Assembly (NCBI GenBank): GCA_044507605.1 | Contig: JBIQJI010000021.1 | Location: forward strand, 10,001 to 74,000 | Source: Thermopolyspora sp044507605 | Lineage (GTDB): Bacteria; Actinomycetota; Actinomycetes; Streptosporangiales; Streptosporangiaceae | Length of the DNA: 64,000 bases | Reading direction: 5' to 3' | Made by a program: the position numbers and the translations under genes | Part shown: one piece after another, positions 1 through 8,274 of the stretch | Position numbering within the stretch: position 1 is the first letter of the stretch | Layout: each line of letters begins with the position of its first letter | The notes under the pieces: model-generated | Told to the model about the DNA's origin: nothing | Databases searched by the model: none | The model's input: only the letters and a program-made list of their open reading frames with translations

Positions 1-33
1 TCGGTGCGGGCCGTGCGGCGGAGGCGGGAAGGG

Positions 34-1680
34 TCATGCCCCCACCTCCGCGTTCAGGGCCCGCGGGTGGTGCGCGGCCGTGACGTACAGCCGCCGCAGC
101 GCCTCCGCGTCGGCCAGCACCCGCGCGGGGTCGGCCAGGACGGCGCGCAGCCGGTCGGCGACGATCCAGGGACTGTGCTCGACCTGGGCCAGCAGCGCGG
201 CCCGCTGGGCCGGAGTGGCCAGTCGGCGGGACACGAACGCGGCGGCGAGCAGCTTGTCGCGTTCCTCCGGAGTGACGTCGGTGGGCCGCCAGTCGTCCGG
301 CAGGAGCGCCCGCAGCGGCGGCGCCGTGACCATGTAGCCGTCCCGCCAGCGCACCCGCAGGCGGCCGTGCCGGGCCAGCAGCACGACCGTGCCGAGGACG
401 ACCGGGTGGGCGCAGATCAGCACCGGGTCGAGGCGCGGCGTGCCGAGCGGCGGGACGTGTTCGAGCCGGTCGACGACGATCTGCACGGCCTCGCCGCCGG
501 GCGTGACGGCCTTCGGGTCGTCGTCGACGGGGACCAGGTGGCTCGCGGCCTTCGCCGAGGTGACCACCACGCCGTCCTGCCCGGCGGCCTCGGTGATCCA
601 GCCGTGGCCGTGGCCGTGATCGGGGCCGTCGGCAGAGTGGCCGGGGTCCGGCGGGGGGTCGTCCGAGCGCGGCGGCCACCAGGCCCGCCACCCCGGCGAG
701 CCGAAGAGCGTGGGGAACGGCGCGGCCCCGGTCAGCTGCAGCCAGCCGTTGCGCAGCAGGCCCGAGCCGGTCACCGACCCCGACAGCATGCGGGCCAGGC
801 CCGCCCCGCTGAGCAGCGGCCCGGCGGCGTGCCCGGCGGCCGTGAGCAGGTCCGCGGTCGGCGGCCAGGCGTCGCCTTCGCCGGGCAGCCCGAACCCGGG
901 GCCGTCGAAGGCCCGCTCCCACAGCGGGGTGCCGTCGATCACGGTCACGTCGGGGGCCAGCCGGCCCCGCCGCCGGGCCAGCACCGGGACGTCCATGTGG
1001 ACGTGCAGGCGGGGCACGTCGGGGGAGAGGGCGGCCAGCGCCGCCGCGCCCAGGCCGCCGCCGTACCCGATCGCTCCGTTGTCGCCGAGGTCCAAGGCGT
1101 CGGCGACGGCGTGCCGCAGTGCCCGGGCGATCGCCCTGGCGGGGTCGGACGGGCGGCCCACGATGCGCCTGGCCCCGGCGGCCAGCTCGGCGAGGTCGAG
1201 CTCGTCCATGGTGAGCCGCTCGCGCTCGCCCGTGATGGTCAGCGTGGTGCCGCAGGCGAGCTGGAAGACGCCTTCGTACGGGGTGAGCGGCATCGGCGGC
1301 GGCTGCCCGGCGAGCGTGGCGGCGACGGCGGCCGGCCAGATCTCGGGGCGGGGGCCGGCCAGGTGCGCCACGTCGGTCGAGAAGCGCACCACGCGACCCT
1401 CGGGGCCGGTGGCGGTGGCGTAGTAGAGCCGGGCCTGGGAGAGCGCGCCCCTGCCGAGGGTGCCGGTGGCCGGGTCGGCCCAGGTGCGGGCGAGGCGGCC
1501 CACCGAGGCGAAACAGCCGACGGCGGGCGGCGCGGAGCCGGGGGGCACGGCGCGCCGTTCACCGCAGGAACAGATCGTCTCGACGGTCATGCGGGCCGAG
1601 GTGGCCGTGCCGGAGAAGCCGATGACCGTGCCCCCCACCGGACACGCCGCCACGCCCGGCGGCGACCCGACGTCCGTCAT
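34..1680 (-). CDS. Divergent asparagine synthetase-like / lasso-cyclase-like protein, degenerate PP-loop
   Basis: This 548-aa protein has the general layout of the asparagine synthetase B / lasso-peptide macrolactam cyclase family: a glutaminase-like first ~150 residues without an N-terminal Cys, then a synthetase-like half. The place where active members carry the ATP-binding SGGxDS loop reads GYGGGLGAA (residues 205-213), so the key Ser and Asp are missing. The later GDGGDE-type motif is also not recognisable. A His-rich stretch lies near residue 350. The ATG has a GGAG six to nine bases upstream. It is divergent from an ABC exporter, the usual partner of lasso-type clusters. No precursor peptide was found in the 297-bp gap, and downstream genes lie outside the window. 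The family call is moderate; catalytic activity is doubtful. Confidence 0.5.
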   Translation of the reverse strand: MTDVGSPPGVAACPVGGTVIGFSGTATSARMTVETICSCGERRAVPPGSAPPAVGCFASVGRLARTWADPATGTLGRGALSQARLYYATATGPEGRVVRFSTDVAHLAGPRPEIWPAAVAATLAGQPPPMPLTPYEGVFQLACGTTLTITGERERLTMDELDLAELAAGARRIVGRPSDPARAIARALRHAVADALDLGDNGAIGYGGGLGAAALAALSPDVPRLHVHMDVPVLARRRGRLAPDVTVIDGTPLWERAFDGPGFGLPGEGDAWPPTADLLTAAGHAAGPLLSGAGLARMLSGSVTGSGLLRNGWLQLTGAAPFPTLFGSPGWRAWWPPRSDDPPPDPGHSADGPDHGHGHGWITEAAGQDGVVVTSAKAASHLVPVDDDPKAVTPGGEAVQIVVDRLEHVPPLGTPRLDPVLICAHPVVLGTVVLLARHGRLRVRWRDGYMVTAPPLRALLPDDWRPTDVTPEERDKLLAAAFVSRRLATPAQRAALLAQVEHSPWIVADRLRAVLADPARVLADAEALRRLYVTAAHHPRALNAEVGA

Positions 1681-1977
1681 GGCATATCTCCGGCGTACCG
1701 GATCCGTGCATCAATTGGCACATTCACTGCAATCTCCAACCGGTGCCGCCAATTCGGACGGCTATTTCTCCTGGACGGGACCGCAAGTCAGCAGAACCTA
1801 CGCCGGATGCCGTGTCAAGGTGCCTTTCTTAAAGCCGAGTTATTTTAGCTGCTTGAACCGCAGCCCAGGCCGACGCAAAGATATCCGGCTGTGTTGTTGC
1901 CCGCCCATTTACCGGCCGGCATGCCAGAATTCGGGCGGGGTCGGCGCGGCCGGTCCCGGAGGTGAAGGGGACAGGGC
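1681..1977. promoter_or_regulatory. Divergent promoter region between cyclase-like gene and ABC exporter
   Basis: This 297-bp gap is markedly more AT-rich than its surroundings and must hold both divergent promoters. A perfect TTGACA hexamer reads on the minus strand at 1818-1813, but no good -10 box sits 16-18 bp from it. I looked for a small RiPP precursor on both strands. I found only short ORFs without a Gly-initiated, Asp/Glu-containing core. Confidence 0.4.
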
Positions 1978-3810
1978 ATGCACAGCGGTGGTCAGCGGCT
2001 GACGCCGGGCGCGGTGCGGCGGTTGCTGGCGTTCGGGGTGGCCATGGGCTGGCGGGCCGACCGGCGCAGGGTCGTGATCGTCGCGGTGACACAGGTGGTG
2101 CAGTCGATCGGTCTCGGCGGCATGCTCCTCGGCGGGCGCGAGGCAGCGCAGGGCCTCATGGGCTCTGAAGGCGCAGGTGCCGACATGGTGCGGGTCGGCA
2201 CGTCCGCGCTGATCGTCCTGGCGCTGGCGTCGCTCAACAGCATCCTCACCCTGGTGGGCCGGCATCACCAGTCGGTGCTCCGCGTCGCCATCGAGCGCGA
2301 CGCGGTCCAGTCGGTGACCGCCACGGCCTCGCGGGCCGACCTGCTCCACTTCGAAAGCCCGGGTTTTCACGACAATGTGAAAATGGCGCTGGTGGCCGCG
2401 CAGATTCACGCGCCCAATCTGCCGCTCGCCGTTATGACGATCACCCGCACGCTATTCGCGTTCGTGGCGATCGCGGGCACCCTCATCACCATGGCGTGGT
2501 GGCTGCCGCCGCTGCTCGTCGTCGCCGCGATCCCCTCGGTGCGGGTGGCGCTCTTGCAACAACGCGCGCATTTCGACCTGCATCGCGACCTGACCGAAAA
2601 CCAGCGGACCGCCGTATATCTCACCCAACTGCTCACCGGCCGCGAAGAGGCCAAAGAACTGCGCGCGTTCGGCCTCGGCCGGGTCTTCTTCGACCGCCTG
2701 GCGGCCTGCTACGAGCGCACCCTCGGCGGCGAGATCGCGCTGCGCCGCCGGTTCCTCGGCAAGGACATTCGCGCCCGCCTCGCCGGCAACGCCGTGGCCG
2801 CCGCCGTCATCGCCGGGCTGATCACGGCGGCGACCACGGGCAGGCTCGACACCGCCGCGGCGCTGATCGCCCTCGCCGGCCTGCTCATCGGAGTGCAGTA
2901 CGGCATCATGATCACCTCCGTGCTGGGCTCGTCCGGCGACTCCATCCGCTACCTGAACGCACTGCGCGTCTTCACCGGCGGCATGACCACACCACCCGCC
3001 CCGCCGGCCGTCGAGCGGCGCCCCTTCACGGCGGTGCGCGCCGAGCACCTCACCTTCAGCTACCCCGAGGCGCCCCGCCCCGCGGTCGACGACGTCACGG
3101 TGGAGCTGCGCGCGGGCGAGGTCGTCGCCCTCGTCGGCGAGAACGGCTCGGGCAAGACCACCCTCACCAAACTGCTCACCGGGCTGTACTCCCCCGACCA
3201 GGGCCGGCTGCTGGTCGACGACCGGCCGGTCACCGACCCCGCCCGCCTGCGCGCCCTGTCCACCGTGCTGTTCCAGGACTACCTGCGCTACAAGCTGTCC
3301 GTCGCCGAGAACATCGAGCTCGGCGACCCCACCCACCTCGGCGACGCCGAAAGGGTCGCCGGGGCCGCCCGGCGGGCCGGCGCCGAGCAGATCATCGAGG
3401 CCCTGCCGGGCCGCTACGCCACTCGCCTCGGCGCCGAGTTCACCGGCGGCACCGACCTGTCGCTCGGGCAGTGGCAGCGCGTCGCGCTGGCCCGCGCGTT
3501 CTTCCGCGCCGCGCCGCTCGTCGTGCTCGACGAGCCGACCGCGGCGATGGACCCACGCGCCGAGGCCGACCTGTTCGCCCGCATCCGCGAGCTGTTCGCC
3601 GGCCGCACCGTGCTGCTGATCTCCCACCGCTTCTCCAGCGTCCGCTCGGCCGACCGCATCTACGTCATGGATCACGGCAAAATCATCGAATCCGGCACAC
3701 ACGACACCCTCATGGCCGAAGACGGCGTCTACGCCGAACTCTTCCTGGCCCAGGCCGCCGCCTACCTCGACGCGCCGCCCACGCCACCAGAACCCGCCAA
3801 AGCGCCCTGA
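1978..3810 (+). CDS. ABC exporter, fused permease-ATPase
   Basis: This 610-aa half-size exporter has an N-terminal six-helix transmembrane domain (about residues 20-320) and a C-terminal nucleotide-binding domain. Walker A is GENGSGKTT (about 387-395), the signature is LSLGQ (about 494), Walker B is VVLDEPT (about 514) and the H-loop is ISHR (about 548). It should work as a dimer that extrudes a peptide or lipid-like substrate. Exporters of this type accompany lasso and other RiPP clusters, which fits the divergent cyclase-like neighbour. The ATG at 1978 follows a purine-rich AGGGGA. No peptidase C39 domain is present, so any leader would have to be removed by another protein. Confidence 0.85.
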   Translation: MHSGGQRLTPGAVRRLLAFGVAMGWRADRRRVVIVAVTQVVQSIGLGGMLLGGREAAQGLMGSEGAGADMVRVGTSALIVLALASLNSILTLVGRHHQSVLRVAIERDAVQSVTATASRADLLHFESPGFHDNVKMALVAAQIHAPNLPLAVMTITRTLFAFVAIAGTLITMAWWLPPLLVVAAIPSVRVALLQQRAHFDLHRDLTENQRTAVYLTQLLTGREEAKELRAFGLGRVFFDRLAACYERTLGGEIALRRRFLGKDIRARLAGNAVAAAVIAGLITAATTGRLDTAAALIALAGLLIGVQYGIMITSVLGSSGDSIRYLNALRVFTGGMTTPPAPPAVERRPFTAVRAEHLTFSYPEAPRPAVDDVTVELRAGEVVALVGENGSGKTTLTKLLTGLYSPDQGRLLVDDRPVTDPARLRALSTVLFQDYLRYKLSVAENIELGDPTHLGDAERVAGAARRAGAEQIIEALPGRYATRLGAEFTGGTDLSLGQWQRVALARAFFRAAPLVVLDEPTAAMDPRAEADLFARIRELFAGRTVLLISHRFSSVRSADRIYVMDHGKIIESGTHDTLMAEDGVYAELFLAQAAAYLDAPPTPPEPAKAP

Positions 3811-3882
3811 ACCCCGTCTCCCACGGCCGTTCCCCCCCCATCGGGCACACAGCCCGACGGCCCGTGAGGAGACGGGCTTAGG

Positions 3883-5466
3883 ATGCTGGAGATGAGACGA
3901 CGACGGCCGACGACGGCGCTCGCCGCCGCGCTGCTCGTGACGGCCCCGCTTTTGACGGGGTGCAGCCAGAGCGGCGACCGGCCCGAGCCCGCAAGTTCGG
4001 GCTCCCCGAGCGTCTCGGCCCCAGCGGTCACGTCCTCGGCGGCGGCTCAGGCCCCGGCCCCCGGCCTGCGTCCCTTCTACGGCCAGCGCCTCGCCTGGTC
4101 CGACTGCGGCGGCGGCTTCCAATGCACCCAGCTGGCCGTCCCGCTCGACTACGCCAAGCCGTCAGGCGAACAAATCAAGATCAGCGTGACCCGGCTGCCC
4201 GCCACCGGCGAACGCATCGGCTCGATCGTCGTCAACCCCGGCGGCCCCGGAGCCTCCGGCGTCCAATACGCCAGATCGGCCACGTCGATCCTGTCCGCCG
4301 ACGTCCGCGAACGCTTCGACGTCGTCGGCTTCGACCCGCGCGGCGTCGGCGACTCGGCCCCCATACGCTGCCTCGCCCCGGCCCGCCTCGACCATTTCGT
4401 CGGCCTCGACGCCACCCCCGACACGCCCGCCGAGGTCAAAGCCCTGGAGGCCGGCGCCCGCGAGTTCGCCAAGGGCTGCGAAGCCAAGTCCGGGGCCCTG
4501 CTGCCCCACGTCGGCACCGCCGACGCCGCCCGCGACATGGACGTGCTGCGCGCCGCCCTCGGCGACAAGGGCCTGACGTACCTCGGCAAGTCCTACGGCA
4601 CCTACCTCGGCGCCGTCTACGCCGACCTGTTCCCCAAGCGGGTGCGCGCCCTCGTCCTCGACGGCGCCCTCGACCCGTCCCTCACTCCCATCGAGACCAA
4701 CGAGGAACAGGGCCGCGGCTTCGAACGCGCCTTCAAGGCGTTCCTCGAAGACTGCCTCGACGACGAGTCCTGCCCGTTCACCAGTAGCGACGTCGACGGC
4801 GCCCTCAAAGAGTTCCAGGACTTCCTCGAACGCACCGACCGGCACCCCCTGAGCAACACGCTCGGCGACGCCCGCGAAGTCAGCGAAGCCTGGGCCGTCC
4901 TGGGCGTCGTCACCCCCCTCTACGACCGCGAGTCCTGGCCCGTCCTCCGCCAGGCCCTCGCCCAGGCCTTCAAAGGCGACGGCACCTACCTGCTCCGCAT
5001 CGCCGACCTCATGGTCGACCGCCACTCCGACGGCACCTACTCCAACCAGACCGCGGCCAACACCGCCATCAACTGCGTCGACCACCCCTACCCGCGCACA
5101 CTCTCGGCCTACCAGCAGGCGGCGGCCGCCTCGGCCAAAGAATCCCCCCGCTTCGGCGAATACATCATGTGGGGCTCCCTGCCCTGCGCCTACTGGCCCG
5201 TGAAGACCACGGCAAAGGACAAGCCCCTGCACGCCGCCGGCGCACCCCCCATCGTGGTCGTAGGCACCGAACGCGACCCCGCCACGCCGTACGAATGGGC
5301 CAAATCCCTGGCGTCCCAGCTGAAGTCCGGCGTCCTCATCAGCTACGACGGCGACGGCCACACCGCCTACGACACCGGCTCCACCTGCGTAGACCGCCTG
5401 GTCGACGACTACTTGATCAACCAAACCCCACCGGCCGACGGCACCCGCTGCCCCAAGGTCCACTAA
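3883..5466 (+). CDS. Secreted lipoprotein alpha/beta-hydrolase, tripeptidyl aminopeptidase (S33) type
   Basis: This 527-aa lipoprotein begins with a basic stretch and a hydrophobic segment ending in the lipobox LLTGC, then a Ser/Pro/Ala-rich linker. The body matches the TAP/SlpD-E family of actinomycete extracellular peptidases: an oxyanion-region VNPGGPG, nucleophile Ser at about 237 in GKSYGTYLG, Asp near 464 in ERDPATP, and His near 492 in GDGHTAY. It should remove short N-terminal peptides outside the cell, anchored to the membrane. GAGGAG lies 11 bases before the ATG; a second in-frame ATG nine bases later is possible. It stands alone between the exporter and a tRNA gene, so a link with the exporter is speculative. 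Confidence 0.85.
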   Translation: MLEMRRRRPTTALAAALLVTAPLLTGCSQSGDRPEPASSGSPSVSAPAVTSSAAAQAPAPGLRPFYGQRLAWSDCGGGFQCTQLAVPLDYAKPSGEQIKISVTRLPATGERIGSIVVNPGGPGASGVQYARSATSILSADVRERFDVVGFDPRGVGDSAPIRCLAPARLDHFVGLDATPDTPAEVKALEAGAREFAKGCEAKSGALLPHVGTADAARDMDVLRAALGDKGLTYLGKSYGTYLGAVYADLFPKRVRALVLDGALDPSLTPIETNEEQGRGFERAFKAFLEDCLDDESCPFTSSDVDGALKEFQDFLERTDRHPLSNTLGDAREVSEAWAVLGVVTPLYDRESWPVLRQALAQAFKGDGTYLLRIADLMVDRHSDGTYSNQTAANTAINCVDHPYPRTLSAYQQAAAASAKESPRFGEYIMWGSLPCAYWPVKTTAKDKPLHAAGAPPIVVVGTERDPATPYEWAKSLASQLKSGVLISYDGDGHTAYDTGSTCVDRLVDDYLINQTPPADGTRCPKVH

Positions 5467-5529
5467 GCCCCCCGCCCCCGGCCCACGAACCCCCGCGGAA
5501 CCTGTAGACTCAACCCGACCACAAGGCCA

Positions 5530-5606
5530 GCCGCCTTAGCTCAGTCGGCCAGAGCGACGCACTCGTAATGCGTAGGTCCGGGGTTCGATTCCCCGAGGCG
5601 GCTCCA
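5530..5606 (+). tRNA. tRNA-Thr (anticodon CGT), CCA encoded
   Basis: The cloverleaf can be folded by eye. Acceptor arm 5530-5536 pairs with 5596-5602, followed by discriminator T and an encoded CCA (5604-5606). The anticodon stem is 5557-5561 with 5569-5573, the loop is CTCGTAA with anticodon CGT at 5564-5566, and the T-loop is GGTTCGATTCC. The segment from the anticodon loop to the T-loop is repeated in degenerate form at 7577-7606, the usual trace of an element that integrated into a tRNA gene. Confidence 0.95.
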
Positions 5607-5614
5607 CTCTCACC

Positions 5615-5646
5615 AGCGCGCCCTTCGTTCGTCGAGGGCGCGCTTT
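5615..5646 (+). terminator. Rho-independent terminator after tRNA-Thr
   Basis: A perfect 10-bp stem, AGCGCGCCCT (5615-5624) with AGGGCGCGCT (5635-5644), has a 10-base loop and a short T run. It starts nine bases after the tRNA CCA, so it most likely ends the tRNA transcript. Confidence 0.85.
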
Positions 5647-5694
5647 CGTCTCCCAGCTGCACTTCCAGTTGGACCGCCCCGGCGAAGTTGGAGG

Positions 5695-5799
5695 CTAGAT
5701 CGGCTGGCTCTCGACCGGTGCCGGGGCTGTGCCACGTGACCGGTGGAACGCTTCCTCGTACTCGCGCGGGGGAATGTTCCCGCAGTAAGAATGTATCCT
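5695..5799 (-). pseudogene. IS3-family transposase C-terminal fragment
   Basis: Read on the minus strand this segment encodes the C-terminal tail of an IS3-type transposase OrfB: the block CGNIPPREYEEAFHR followed by about 15 residues and a TAG at 5697-5695. Only about 34 codons are recognisable. Upstream the frame leaves family similarity and meets a stop at 5844-5842. No inverted terminal repeats or OrfA were seen. It is a decayed insertion remnant next to a tRNA gene, which supports a history of mobile-element activity here. Confidence 0.65.
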
Positions 5800-6274
5800 T
5801 TCGGCGTGGCGACGGGCGGCCGGCGGTGAGCGGCCACCTGCTCAACCGGCTGCGCGAGAGCGCCGAGCACGCGGCGCGGGAGGCCGAGGCCGCCGAGTCC
5901 CCGCCCGGCGTCGGCGCGATCGCCGGATCGGCCACGATCTCCCCGGATCGTGCACCGATCGTGGTGTCCGCCACCGCGACAGCGTCTGTGACGAACCTCG
6001 GTCCAGGCCGTAGGCCCGCAGGGTCTCCACCAGCGGCAGCCCGTCCGCCTGGCAGACGGACCCCACATCACCACCGGACATCACCATCTTGGTCATCCGG
6101 CCGGTGGTCTTCATGTGAAAAGAGCTCCAGAACTCGGGCGGATAGGACCTTCAACAAGCTCCATCTGCCCAGTTCAAGAGTACTTTTCTCGTCTAACGAC
6201 CGGCTCGGCACTGATCCGTCACGGAAGCCGAGGTTTGTCTGACCGATGGTTGCCCGTCGGTGGGTGCCGTGGTC
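5800..6274. other. Gene-poor remnant between IS3 fragment and XRE gene
   Basis: No intact gene was identified in these ~475 bases. On the minus strand a stretch beginning with the ATG at 6114 reads well for about 40 codons. Similar-looking sequence then continues in another frame near 5990, as expected for a broken gene, but I cannot assign a family. The bases 6110-6270 are comparatively AT-rich. Confidence 0.4.
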
Positions 6275-7465
6275 TTATCCGAGGCCGAGCCAGGAGGCGA
6301 AGGTGCGTAGTTGTTCGCTGGGGCGGGCCTCGGCGCTTGCGATGGTTTGCACTAGTTCACGGGCCATTGGGTGGATTTGGACCTGTTGAGGGGCCGCCTT
6401 TCGGGCTCGGCGCAGGGCGTCGAAGGCTCGGCTGCGGTCGCCGTAGTAGTACCAGGCGCGGGCCACGTCGATCCAGTGGTGGCCGGCTCTCGCGGGTGGC
6501 AGGTCACGTGGGAACTCCCGGTACAGGGGGAGAGCGCGTTCGACCGCTTTGGCCCCGTCTTCCAGTTCGACGGCCGCCGAGACGGCGTGGAGTGCCACGT
6601 TGGACGGGCCGAACTCCATGCCGTAGTGATTCGGGGACGGGTCGGGGAGGAACGTCGTGGCGTGTTCGGCCTGCCGTAGGTGCTCGTCCGAGAGGTTCGC
6701 GTCGCCGGAGCGGGCGGCGAGAATCGCCGAACGCAGGTGCAGGGAGCCGTAAACGGATATCGCGGCGGGGTGCATCTGTCGTGGGTCGTCGCCGAGGTCG
6801 CGGCGGGTCTGCTCCATGAGCCGGAGCCCTTGGCGGTGGGCCGCGACGCCGAGCAGGGACACGCCGCGCGACCACTTGGTGCGGGCGACGCGGAGCGGGT
6901 CCCGGCTCAGGTGGGCTTCCCGTTCGATGCGGTCGAGGACGGCGCTGCGCATGTCCTGGTAGCCCGGCATGTGCGCGAGCGCCGACGCGCCGCCGTACGC
7001 CTCGGCGAGCGGCCCGTGCAGCTCGGGGTCGTCGCTGTCGTGGATCGCGATGGCGAGTTCTTCCAGCAGAGGCGGCAGGATCTCCCCGAGCCGCATGTAC
7101 CTGGCCTGCCGGCCGAGGTCGGACGCCTCCTGGACGTCGCGGCGAAGGTCTGCCACTGGTCGGGGAGGCGGTGCGTCGTCCGGGGGAAGATCGTGGGTGA
7201 GCAGGGCGCGGCGAAGCGGCTCGATGGTGGCCTGGAGCCGCTGGGCCTGGTTCGCGTCCTGGTAGGGCTGCCCGGTGATGCGGGGAATGTCGACTTTGAG
7301 GGCGCGTGCCACCGCACCGACGAACGCAGGGCTGGCGGGCGCGTGCCCGGATTCCACCTTCGTCAGCAGGCTGTAGGAGACGTGCGCGCGGGCGGCGAGT
7401 CCGCGTTGGCTGTAGCCGCGTAGCTTGCGTAATGCGGCGACCCGGGCGCCGATCGTCTCGGCCAT
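6275..7465 (-). CDS. XRE-family regulator with TPR-like C-terminal region
   Basis: This 396-aa protein has an N-terminal Cro/C1-type helix-turn-helix (about residues 5-60, including RGYSQRGLAARAHVS and LLTKVESG). A long alpha-helical region follows that resembles the TPR-like sensor part of actinomycete XRE regulators. The frame is open to 7627, but ATG 7465 is preferred because it puts the HTH at the N-terminus and has a GAGAG upstream. A perfect inverted repeat 9 bases upstream (7474-7492) suggests autorepression. It lies between tRNA-Thr and the att-like repeat and is the only intact gene of that segment. No integrase or excisionase is present. Confidence 0.8.
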   Translation of the reverse strand: MAETIGARVAALRKLRGYSQRGLAARAHVSYSLLTKVESGHAPASPAFVGAVARALKVDIPRITGQPYQDANQAQRLQATIEPLRRALLTHDLPPDDAPPPRPVADLRRDVQEASDLGRQARYMRLGEILPPLLEELAIAIHDSDDPELHGPLAEAYGGASALAHMPGYQDMRSAVLDRIEREAHLSRDPLRVARTKWSRGVSLLGVAAHRQGLRLMEQTRRDLGDDPRQMHPAAISVYGSLHLRSAILAARSGDANLSDEHLRQAEHATTFLPDPSPNHYGMEFGPSNVALHAVSAAVELEDGAKAVERALPLYREFPRDLPPARAGHHWIDVARAWYYYGDRSRAFDALRRARKAAPQQVQIHPMARELVQTIASAEARPSEQLRTFASWLGLG

Positions 7466-7473
7466 GTCTCTCG

Positions 7474-7492
7474 CTTTCACACGCTTTGAAAG
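7474..7492. promoter_or_regulatory. Inverted repeat CTTTCA-N7-TGAAAG, probable operator
   Basis: Perfect 6-bp arms (7474-7479 and 7487-7492) separated by 7 bp lie immediately upstream of the XRE start codon. The spacing of about 13 bp between arm centres fits a dimeric HTH protein. Autoregulation is inferred. Confidence 0.5.
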
Positions 7493-7576
7493 CTCGCTTC
7501 CGCCCTTCAGTATGACGTGGTCTCCCATGACGCACTGTGATACCTCGAACACATCTGTGGCCGCGCAAGCGCCATT

Positions 7577-7606
7577 CTCGTCATGCGTATGTCCGGGGGT
7601 TCGATT
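7577..7606 (+). repeat. Degenerate copy of the tRNA-Thr 3' part (att-like site)
   Basis: Thirty bases here match the tRNA-Thr segment 5562-5590, from the anticodon loop to the T-loop, at 27 of 30 aligned positions: two substitutions and one inserted G. After the T-loop the similarity ends, so this is not a tRNA gene. It is in the same orientation as the tRNA and about 2 kb away, as expected of an old attachment-site duplication. Confidence 0.65.
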
Positions 7607-7793
7607 CATCCTGACCGGCAGCGGCACTGACGGCCCGACCCCTCTCGCGGAGGCCGCGGCCGCCTTCGACAGCCTCCTGCGTCAGATCGTGGGCGGTCAG
7701 ATCCATGTCGACATCACGACCGCGCCACTGGCCGACGTGGAGAAGACCTGGACGCAGCCTGACAACGGCCGCCGCGTCGTTCACGTCCCCTGA
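7607..7793 (+). pseudogene. C-terminal remnant of an MDR/zinc-binding dehydrogenase-like gene
   Basis: Immediately after the att-like repeat, about 60 codons read as the end of a medium-chain dehydrogenase/quinone reductase: LLRQIVGGQIHV, then PLADVEKTW and a terminal GRRVVHVP before TGA at 7791-7793. No N-terminal catalytic or Rossmann portion exists upstream; the frame runs back into the tRNA-like repeat and the antisense of the XRE gene. The truncation point coincides with the att-like junction, so it was probably cut by an integration or deletion event. The family call rests on C-terminal resemblance only. Confidence 0.45.
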
Positions 7794-7936
7794 AGCATCC
7801 CTCCGGCCGCCTCGACCAGGTCGGACCGCTGTACTTCGACAATTGACGGCTTTCCGCAGTGGCGTCTGCGATTTCGCTGGTCGGCCAGCGGCGTGACGTG
7901 CATGAACCGCTGTGCAGCCTGAATGCTCACCTGGCG

Positions 7937-8245
7937 CTAGCTGTGGTGGGAGAGGTGACGCAGCACGATGGCGTTGATTCGTTCCGCCGTTTTGAAGTCG
8001 AGTTCGGTAACCATGTCGCCGGCCGTGTGCGTGGTCATCGTAAAGCGCAGGTGATCCCATCGGATGTCGATGTCGGGTCGGTGCTCTAGCTCGATCGCCG
8101 TCTTCGCGACCTCGGCCACGATTCGCATCGCCGTGTCGTAGTCGACGGTGAACGTGCGGGTGATCTCGGCGGTGTCGCCGGACCAGCCGGTTTCGGCGAG
8201 TCTTTCAACGACCTGTTCCTGGCTGAGGGGGGTTCTGAGGCTCAC
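7937..8245 (-). CDS. Pterin-4a-carbinolamine dehydratase-like protein
   Basis: This 102-aa protein has the hallmarks of 4a-hydroxytetrahydrobiopterin dehydratase (PCD/DCoH). They are a central helix ending in an EHRP motif in place of the usual H-H-P, then TTHTAG with the second active-site His, and a C-terminal helix beginning DFKTAERI. The family dehydrates 4a-hydroxy-tetrahydropterin in pterin recycling. The frame is open to a TTG at 8278, but a GGAGG five bases before the GTG at 8245 decides the start. It overlaps the 3' end of the upstream XRE gene, so the two are probably co-transcribed. No aromatic amino-acid hydroxylase is nearby, so the substrate is uncertain. Confidence 0.7.
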   Translation of the reverse strand: MSLRTPLSQEQVVERLAETGWSGDTAEITRTFTVDYDTAMRIVAEVAKTAIELEHRPDIDIRWDHLRFTMTTHTAGDMVTELDFKTAERINAIVLRHLSHHS

Positions 8246-8274
8246 GTGCACCTCCGAGATCGCGCAGTAGCGCG

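Noticed and set aside
1681..1977. Lasso or other RiPP precursor gene next to the cyclase-like protein
   Set aside because: Short ORFs on both strands have no sensible leader/core layout; the best minus-strand ATG ORF gives only 22 basic residues.
2452..4122. Long minus-strand ORF antisense to the ABC exporter and hydrolase
   Set aside because: The composition is Gly/Arg/Val-rich shadow coding typical of high-GC DNA, with no ribosome site, while both plus-strand genes have full motif sets.
5510..5974. Minus-strand ORF of 154 codons covering tRNA-Thr, ending with a peptide like SGNRTPDLRIT
   Set aside because: This peptide is the well-known false translation of the antisense strand of a tRNA gene; the tRNA fold is clear and the terminator follows it.
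5842..6114. Ninety-codon minus-strand ORF as a real gene
   Set aside because: Only the first ~40 codons look protein-like, and similar sequence then changes frame; no family or ribosome site supports an intact gene.
7577..7606. A second tRNA gene
   Set aside because: Only the anticodon loop to T-loop part is present; there is no acceptor or D arm, and the 3' end does not pair.
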